A stretch of 64,000 bases of DNA, from contig CAZSTS010000007.1 of the NCBI GenBank assembly GCA_964609965.1, forward strand, positions 46,632 through 110,631. Reading direction: 5' to 3'. A model generated the notes under the pieces. That model searched no databases. It was not told where the DNA came from and saw nothing but the letters and a program-made list of their open reading frames with translations. This document shows, piece by piece, positions 58,414 to 64,000 of the stretch; position 1 is the first letter of the stretch; each line of letters starts with the position of its first letter. This DNA is from JAHJDR01 sp964609965 (GTDB taxonomy: Bacteria; UBA10199; JADGCS01). Both the position numbers and the translations under genes were made by a program.

Positions 58414-60537
58414 ATGATATTAGCGGGTCAAAAACTTGGTATGACATCTGTAGGTGCTCCTTTTCTAGGAGACAGCGTTCTATTTACAGGCTCATTATCA
58501 GGAACAACCTCTCAAACATACACGACAATTGATTCTCTTTTTGCTTTTAGTGATTCTGGAACATTCGAGGTTGTGCCTACGTTCATGACCCCTGGTTCTT
58601 TTTCTTATGCACAGGTGCCTTTTGGGCCAGTAGACTATGATGCCTACCTGTCATCTCAGGGGTATTCTTCTGCATGGTCAGGCACTCTTGATTCTTCGAT
58701 AGCTGTTTCGCATTCTCCCATTGCAACAAATTGGAATGATGTTTCTTATGTAGGGCCTGATACATATGTTGTGAATCCCTACACAGGTGAATTTCAAATA
58801 GGTTCTCTAGCTGAGTCAAGTGCTCAAAGCCTTGTAGCGCCACCTGTACAAGGAGAGTTTGTTTCTGAATCATCGCATTTTTATGGTACAAAGCCTACAC
58901 ATTTGCGCGTGTCTTCACCAGAACCAGAGGCTGTTGTAGCGGCAGGTGTTTCTGCTCAAGAAGCAGTTGAGGTAGATCCTTTTGTTGGTTTTGTTGATGT
59001 AACAGAATACTTAGAACCTCTGAGTCCTTTGGAGGAACTAGAATTACAGCTTAAAGAAATAGAGCAGGCACTCTCTGATTTAGAGACTGCTGCTGTTGCA
59101 GGGGCGGATGGTGGAGGGGCGATTGGAACAGAGGGGGCTCCTGGCAGTAAATTGAGTAGTGGAGGTGTTCCTCCGAATGGTTCGGGACCAATAAGTGAAA
59201 AAGAGATAAGAAAACTTTCAGAAAAGATTTTTGATTTCAATAATGGTTTGAATCAGCTCTTTAGAGCACCAGGAGATCTCTTAAAATGTTTTGCTTTGAG
59301 TTTGAATAATTCTATTGCCCCTGCTTTCAAGGACAGTTGGTTTTATCAAGAGGGCAACCCTTTTTGGTGGTTTACAAACAGTGTAAAGACAATGCTTGGT
59401 TGTAAGGGGGCTCCAAATTCTGAGGTTCACAATGCTTCAGCAGCTTATGCCCAGTGGAATTCTGCGATTAAAGGAGCTGGTTATCTCATAGGGGTTTTTG
59501 CAGATATTGTTCAATTGCGTGAACTAATTAAAGAAAAATTTGAAGAAAGTGAAGTAAGAAGCAAGGCCTTTGAGATTGCCAAGACTTTGGGGAGTCTGGG
59601 TCAGCGATTTGGTTTTCTACTCGAAAAAGGGACTTTTTTCATGATCAAGCGAAAGTTAGCAGAAGCTTTATTTAGCTCTGCTGTTTTTTGGCGCATGCTT
59701 GGTCGCTATTCAAGTATTGCTGCCATGTTTGGCAGTGTAATTTTTAGTATTGCCATGCTCATTGATGGAGGGCGACAAAAAAGAAAAGCAGAGAGATTGG
59801 GCTTAGAACACAAAGAAGATACAGCGCAATTTAATCTGGCTATTAAGTTAATAATAGAGGCCATACCACGTATCATGACCCAGGTACATGTTCTGTGGAG
59901 TTACACGCAGCTCAAGGCCTATCAGGCAGGAGAATTGACAAGAGAGCAGCTGCATCCTTTTGTACAAGATTCCTTGGATAAAATGGAGATAACAAATCCA
60001 TCTATGATTACTGAAGAATCTCTTTATCTCTGGTTAAAGGGAGGCTTTTACTATCCGACATCGTGGGCTATAACAGGTGTTGCCATTGCTGGTGCCATAG
60101 GGGTTTTTTCTCCCATAAAAAACTTTAGGGCATTGGGAACGCATTCATGGGATGCTTGGCGCTACAAGCGACAGGATGTAGCCGTTCCTAAGCTAGTAAA
60201 AGAAAATCTTCTTGCAGCAGGGCTTGGTTCAGCAGCCTCTATCCCAACGTTACTCGGAGGTGTGTTTGCAGCTTATCCTGCTACTGATCAACACGCCTTT
60301 TTCTTTTTAGCAATAGGTGGTATTCTTATCTCTAGTCAATTCATGTATAACCATAAGGAATGGGTAAAAAAACAAGGCCGTAAAGTAAGGGATAGTAGGT
60401 TTGGTCGATTTGTAGGGGGAGCTCTTGCGATGTTTGGTCGAAATAAAGATCAACAAGATCCTGATCAAGGTATGCAAGATGGGGCAGAGCTTTTAGTGAG
60501 AAAGGATGATGACTCAGATGGAGATGGATCAGGCTAA
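58414..60537 (+). CDS. Unknown membrane protein, 707 residues, island gene 2
   Basis: An unrecognised protein with several parts. Residues 1-190 are Ser/Thr/Gly/Tyr-rich and possibly disordered or beta (GSLSGTTSQTYTTIDSLFAF). About 205-230 is a short coiled coil (LEELELQLKEIEQALSDLE), then a Gly-rich linker. About 270-470 is helical, with a hydrophobic segment (YSSIAAMFGSVIFSIAMLI). About 550-660 holds three more hydrophobic helices (WAITGVAIAGAIGVFS, GLGSAASIPTLLGGVFAAY, AFFFLAIGGILISSQFMY). The C-terminus is basic then acidic (DDDSDGDGSG). No signal peptide. It is 51 nt upstream of gene 3, so they are probably co-transcribed. Confidence 0.7.
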   Translation: MILAGQKLGMTSVGAPFLGDSVLFTGSLSGTTSQTYTTIDSLFAFSDSGTFEVVPTFMTPGSFSYAQVPFGPVDYDAYLSSQGYSSAWSGTLDSSIAVSHSPIATNWNDVSYVGPDTYVVNPYTGEFQIGSLAESSAQSLVAPPVQGEFVSESSHFYGTKPTHLRVSSPEPEAVVAAGVSAQEAVEVDPFVGFVDVTEYLEPLSPLEELELQLKEIEQALSDLETAAVAGADGGGAIGTEGAPGSKLSSGGVPPNGSGPISEKEIRKLSEKIFDFNNGLNQLFRAPGDLLKCFALSLNNSIAPAFKDSWFYQEGNPFWWFTNSVKTMLGCKGAPNSEVHNASAAYAQWNSAIKGAGYLIGVFADIVQLRELIKEKFEESEVRSKAFEIAKTLGSLGQRFGFLLEKGTFFMIKRKLAEALFSSAVFWRMLGRYSSIAAMFGSVIFSIAMLIDGGRQKRKAERLGLEHKEDTAQFNLAIKLIIEAIPRIMTQVHVLWSYTQLKAYQAGELTREQLHPFVQDSLDKMEITNPSMITEESLYLWLKGGFYYPTSWAITGVAIAGAIGVFSPIKNFRALGTHSWDAWRYKRQDVAVPKLVKENLLAAGLGSAASIPTLLGGVFAAYPATDQHAFFFLAIGGILISSQFMYNHKEWVKKQGRKVRDSRFGRFVGGALAMFGRNKDQQDPDQGMQDGAELLVRKDDDSDGDGSG

Positions 60538-60588
60538 ACTAAAGAGTATTTTCAAATATTTGTTTTTGATTGAAGAAGGCGATAATTT

Positions 60589-62445
60589 ATGACAGCGATT
60601 TTAACCAGTGGTGTTGTAGGAGGTGCAGGAACTTCTGACTTAGTGCTTGGATCTCTTGCTTCGGTTGTGCAAGAAGGTCTGAGGTTTGGTCTTGGTGGAC
60701 AACCAGGTCTGACTCTTGCTATACCAGATCAAGCCCTATGGACTGGTCCTGCAGCAGAAAGGCACCTCACAGCACGTCCATCACATCAGACCGATGTCAG
60801 GGAAACAAGTCAGGCAGGTATTAGAACAGCTGGTCAACAAGATGTAAGCAGCGGCCCAGGTCATCCCACAGCAATCAGAGGGAGTGGTGCTGCAGGTGGT
60901 GGTGGTGATGGTGGACCACCTAAAAAGGTAACGCCTATGACAAGAACAAGAGCACTTAGTTATTCTCCACGTGATCAAATCAGGCTCATTGAAGAGCTTG
61001 CAGTCGAAAGGGCAACAGGAAAACCTAATCAAAAAGCCGAGGCTGTGCAATGGTTTGAGATTGTGAGAGCTGGTGTAGAAACTCAAGATGCAGAATTTTT
61101 GGGTTTGGCTATTGTCCAAGCTATAAGAGGGAAAGTTCAAAAAGGATCAACTCTCACCAAGGCCTGGCCAAGGCATGCTGTTTGGGAGGGCTCTGGTGGT
61201 GCTGCTTTAAAGGGTGATTATGAAGGTGATGGTGAAACCTTAAAAAAGGTTGCAGAGTATTACGAACATTCTGGAGACAATCAGTACCCATCAAAGATGG
61301 CTATTGATGTGGCAGGAACAGAGGTTCAGGTTGGGTTGCCTATCATTGGTGATCTTTTTCCTGAGTCTGTTTATGGCAATAAATATCTCGCTCTTCATGG
61401 CAGCAAGTTAGCCTTTATGCTCAAAATACTCACGGCAGGTGATTGGTCGGCTAATCTTCAGAGAACCTGCGTGTTGCTTGATCAGGTTAATAGACTCCCT
61501 CAAGCGGCAGCTTGGAGAGAAGCGCTAGGGTTATCCGACTTGGCACATATTACTGATACGAGTCAAAGGCATTATCTTGATGTTTATCTTAGATTAACGC
61601 AATTGATTAAACTCATGATTGATGCGGGATTAGAAGCAGAAGCAGATCCTCTAGTAAGGGAACTTATGGGCATGGGAAACAAATGCCTTTCTGTTCAGCT
61701 TCATCCTTCTAGAAAAGCAGCTGCTTTAGATCCAAGATTAGGCTCTAAGACAGAAGGCTGGGTTGTGATTAGTGCTCCTGAAGGTTCTGGCTTTGTTTTG
61801 GGACTTAAAGAGGGGGTGGATTTTGCAGATGTTGAAAGAGCACTCAGAACAGGTGAAAGTCTTTTGCCTTTTCTCCATTTTGTACCAGTCAAAGAAGGCG
61901 AGGCCTTACAGATTAAAGATGACCTGCATGCTATTGTAGGTGTTACTGTTTGGGAACCGCAATCTCCTGATGACAAAACACTTATTACAACAGCTAGAGC
62001 ATATGATTGGGGAAAAATTCCAGAAAGAGAAATACATGCTGAGAGAGTTTTAGAATTATTAAAACCCAAAGAGGATGCTGGGCAACTTCTTAGAGGGGAA
62101 GAAGGCGTTGATCAATTACGTAGACAACCTGTTGTCATCTATAAAGGAGGCGGTGGTCAAGCTCGAGTCATGGGCCTTGTTAATGATAAGGTTATTTTTA
62201 ATAAGATTGAATTTGAAAATGAAAAGGATGTGTTTGAGGTTGATACAGAAGAAACCGGAATTCAAGGGTTCACAGTCGCTAAAGGCAGCGTCACCGTTTA
62301 TAATCAAGGTGACGAAGTCATTGGTGTGGTGGAACAAGGATATTCTTTTATGGTTTTTGGTGATCAGACGGCACGAGTTGAGGCAAATGAATCAGGCACT
62401 GTAGTTAAGCAGATTTATGCTACGACAGATAAGAGTTTAGTGTAA
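60589..62445 (+). CDS. Phosphomannose-isomerase-like (ManA type I) protein with large extensions, island gene 3
   Basis: A 618-residue protein. Residues 1-120 are low-complexity and Gly-rich; 120-230 is helical. From about 250 the pattern resembles short Bacillus-type ManA: LAFMLKILTAGDW, then SVQLHPSRKAA (Gln370, His372), GSKTEGWVVISAPEG (Glu389), LGLKEGVDF, FVPVKEGEALQI, DDLHAIVG (His447) and ARAYDWGKIPEREIHAERVL. The four residues matching the zinc ligands of type I isomerases are all kept. Between the LKILTAGDW strand and SVQLHP an about 80-residue helical insertion interrupts what is normally a short turn. Residues 510-618 are a C-terminal cupin-like beta part. Mannose-6-phosphate isomerase activity is not assured. 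Confidence 0.7.
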   Translation: MTAILTSGVVGGAGTSDLVLGSLASVVQEGLRFGLGGQPGLTLAIPDQALWTGPAAERHLTARPSHQTDVRETSQAGIRTAGQQDVSSGPGHPTAIRGSGAAGGGGDGGPPKKVTPMTRTRALSYSPRDQIRLIEELAVERATGKPNQKAEAVQWFEIVRAGVETQDAEFLGLAIVQAIRGKVQKGSTLTKAWPRHAVWEGSGGAALKGDYEGDGETLKKVAEYYEHSGDNQYPSKMAIDVAGTEVQVGLPIIGDLFPESVYGNKYLALHGSKLAFMLKILTAGDWSANLQRTCVLLDQVNRLPQAAAWREALGLSDLAHITDTSQRHYLDVYLRLTQLIKLMIDAGLEAEADPLVRELMGMGNKCLSVQLHPSRKAAALDPRLGSKTEGWVVISAPEGSGFVLGLKEGVDFADVERALRTGESLLPFLHFVPVKEGEALQIKDDLHAIVGVTVWEPQSPDDKTLITTARAYDWGKIPEREIHAERVLELLKPKEDAGQLLRGEEGVDQLRRQPVVIYKGGGGQARVMGLVNDKVIFNKIEFENEKDVFEVDTEETGIQGFTVAKGSVTVYNQGDEVIGVVEQGYSFMVFGDQTARVEANESGTVVKQIYATTDKSLV

Positions 62446-62475
62446 ATATATTTAGATTGAATTTTGGTTGAGAAC

Positions 62476-62508
62476 AAAAAAAAGGGCACATGATGTGCCC
62501 TTTTTTTT
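62476..62508. terminator. Perfect bidirectional terminator
   Basis: AAAAAAAAGGGCACA and TGTGCCCTTTTTTTT around TGA; T-runs on both strands end the island transcript and the convergent MFS gene. Confidence 0.9.
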
Positions 62509-62528
62509 ATGTCTATTAAGATATCAAA

Positions 62529-63869
62529 TTAATCATGAATAGCGTCTAGAGCGGCTGATCGTTGTGTCAGTGTAAAGAGAAAGAGAACCGTTCCAATAAT
62601 AGCGCAGGTGATGAAGAAGATGAAGCCGCCATCCCATCCCCATTTATCAACAAAGATACCTGTGCAAATCGCACAAACAGTGCTTCCTAGATAGCCAAAG
62701 GTTCCCGTGAGTCCCGTGGCTGTTGCCGCAGCTTTCTTTGAGGCAAAGTCAGCAGCAGCAACGGCTACTAACATTTGTGGTCCATAAATGAGAAAGCCGA
62801 TTGCTGTGAGAGCAAAGGCGTCGAGCCAGTGATGACCAGGTGGAATTTTCCAAAAATAAAACAAGAAGCCGATAATGAGTAACATAAAAATAAAGTTTAC
62901 AGGTCCACGGCGACCTTTAAATATTTTATCTGAAATCCAACCAGCAGCAAAGGCACCTAAAATTCCTGCAAGCTCAAATCCAGCCACTTTAAAGCCGGCT
63001 TTGGCTAGACCGCTTCCTTTGGCTTCGACTAAGAAAGTAGGGGCCCAATCAAGTACGCCAATGCGGACGATGTAAACAAAGAAGTTGGCAATACAAAGGA
63101 TCCAGATAAGTCTATTATTGAGAACATGTTTGAAAAGAATTTCTTTTGTGGAAAGCGCTGCTAACTCATCTTGTTTATCAGAGGCTTTGTCATAACCCTT
63201 CCATTTTTCGATCCGAGGGAGTCCCATGGATCTTGGCGTATCTCGCAACTTGTAAAGAAGGAATATGGCTACAAGTACTGCAATGATAGAGGGATAATAA
63301 AAAGCAGATCTCCAACCAAAGTTTGTGATAAGAAAACCTGAAAGAACTAAAATTATAGCTCCACCGATTTGATGTGATGAATTCCAAATCCCCCACCAGG
63401 TCCCGAGTTCCTTTGGACAATACCAGTGAGTGAGGATACGCGCACAGGGTGGCCATCCCATAGATTGAAACCAGGCATTAAAGAGCCAAAAAATACCAAA
63501 AAAGATCAAAGCTGAGCTCATCCCAAAGCAAACGTTCATCGCAGCGGCACCAAGAAGACCTAGTGCCATAAAGAATCTGGGATTAGCCCTATCAGCTAGC
63601 ATACCATTAAAAAATTTGCCGAGACCATAGATAATCGAAAACAAAGCTAGAATGAGACCTAGGTCTGTTTTTGTGTACCCTAGCTCAGATAAAAAAGAAG
63701 GCATTGCCATGGAAAAGTTTTTTCGAACAAGATAAAATGCTGCGTAACCAATGATTGTTGTATACATCATTTGAATTCGCATTTTATTGTAGAGCTTGTT
63801 GACCTGTTTTTTGTCTTCGATGGGGGTAATGTGAGGTGCTGCTTTGAAAAGGGAAAATAACCGCTTCAT
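62529..63869 (-). CDS. MFS transporter, organophosphate:phosphate antiporter (GlpT/UhpT) family
   Basis: A 446-residue inner-membrane carrier with twelve predicted helices. The N-terminal half has YAAFYLVRKNFSMAMPSFLSE (with the Arg that contacts phosphate in GlpT/UhpT), GLGKFFNGMLADRANPRFFM, and QSMGWPPCARILTHWY, all typical of the OPA family. The second conserved Arg is probably in VYIVRIGVLDWAP. Likely substrate is a glycerol- or hexose-phosphate exchanged for phosphate; sequence alone does not tell which. Ribosome binding site AAGGAGAG precedes the ATG. It converges on the island gene with the isomerase-like domain. Confidence 0.88.
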   Translation of the reverse strand: MKRLFSLFKAAPHITPIEDKKQVNKLYNKMRIQMMYTTIIGYAAFYLVRKNFSMAMPSFLSELGYTKTDLGLILALFSIIYGLGKFFNGMLADRANPRFFMALGLLGAAAMNVCFGMSSALIFFGIFWLFNAWFQSMGWPPCARILTHWYCPKELGTWWGIWNSSHQIGGAIILVLSGFLITNFGWRSAFYYPSIIAVLVAIFLLYKLRDTPRSMGLPRIEKWKGYDKASDKQDELAALSTKEILFKHVLNNRLIWILCIANFFVYIVRIGVLDWAPTFLVEAKGSGLAKAGFKVAGFELAGILGAFAAGWISDKIFKGRRGPVNFIFMLLIIGFLFYFWKIPPGHHWLDAFALTAIGFLIYGPQMLVAVAAADFASKKAAATATGLTGTFGYLGSTVCAICTGIFVDKWGWDGGFIFFITCAIIGTVLFLFTLTQRSAALDAIHD

Positions 63870-64000
63870 AATACTCTCCTTAATAAAGTTTGCCTTATAG
63901 AATTTTTGAATAGCTAAGTATGATTTTTCAGCTATGGCTTATTTTAGGAGAGCGTAAAATATTTTGTGTAAACTGAACCATGTTGTTAAACGACCACATT
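63870..64000. other. Upstream region of the MFS gene at the window edge
   Basis: 131 nt without a gene; it contains the MFS ribosome binding site and presumably its promoter. Nothing further identified. Confidence 0.4.

Noticed and set aside
60589..62445. Calling the island gene 3 simply manA
   Set aside because: Core motifs fit, but the large insertion, long extensions and doubtful substrate make a plain manA label unsafe.
1..64000. Insertion sequences, prophage or integrative elements
   Set aside because: No transposase, integrase, phage structural or conjugation gene was recognised in any long frame.

Overview
The window is a bacterial chromosome segment of low to moderate GC. It carries housekeeping genes of a Gram-negative cell: LolA-type lipoprotein carriage, several lipoprotein signal peptides, MltD- and DacB-type peptidoglycan enzymes, GyrA, PriA and Def. 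It is also rich in large acidic surface proteins built from MopE-type Asp/Cys repeats, thrombospondin-type-3 calcium repeats and Myxococcus-type Cys repeats. These, and a C-terminal Gly-Cys-Ser-Leu sorting tail, point to a lineage of the former Deltaproteobacteria (Myxococcota, Bdellovibrionota or an uncultured relative). The placement is an inference from gene content, not a tree. No prophage, insertion sequence, CRISPR array or rRNA operon was seen.

Layout. 1-1.4 kb: the end of mqnD (futalosine menaquinone pathway), a DEDD exonuclease and a 49-residue gene. 1.5-7.2 kb: a minus-strand run fmt-rpe-hisC-lolA-dacB-CPBP protease. 7.4-8.5 kb: a small unknown gene and a YacP-like nuclease. 8.5-14.5 kb: a minus-strand three-gene surface-protein cluster. 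14.8-25.1 kb: nucleosidase, MltD, Nudix, SpmAB-like protein, IspH, DUF1795 protein, IlvC, a frameshifted lipoprotein gene and dinB with an SOS-like operator. 25.3-31.1 kb: a beta-helix surface protein with a poly-T frameshift in its signal peptide, then tRNA-Gln, prs, rplY, pth and an EamA transporter. 31.1-46.6 kb: a possible zinc metalloprotease, more surface proteins, leuS, trmL, sodB and gyrA. 46.9-56.2 kb: priA, def, tatD, an XRE-HDOD regulator, a TPR lipoprotein, an RNA methyltransferase, the AmmeMemoRadiSam A and B genes, and thiE. 56.7-62.4 kb: three long unfamiliar genes, the last with a remodelled phosphomannose-isomerase domain. 62.5-63.9 kb: an organophosphate-type MFS transporter.

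The most interesting signals lie between or at the edges of genes. (1) A three-copy candidate structured RNA (7.25, 15.73 and 32.6 kb): two covarying hairpins around an invariant TAAGCGCGATAG linker, with an 11-nt loop GAANNNNTGGA in every copy and a -10-like box at a fixed distance upstream. (2) Heptamer tandem arrays in almost every intergenic gap, each with a different motif; some supply a stop codon, a ribosome binding site or spurious N-terminal codons. (3) Palindromic elements, one apparently inserted in frame inside leuS. (4) A nested inverted repeat spanning the leader, Shine-Dalgarno and start codon of the gene at 38.5 kb. (5) A shared GCSL C-terminal tail on three surface proteins, with a CPBP-family intramembrane protease as a possible partner.
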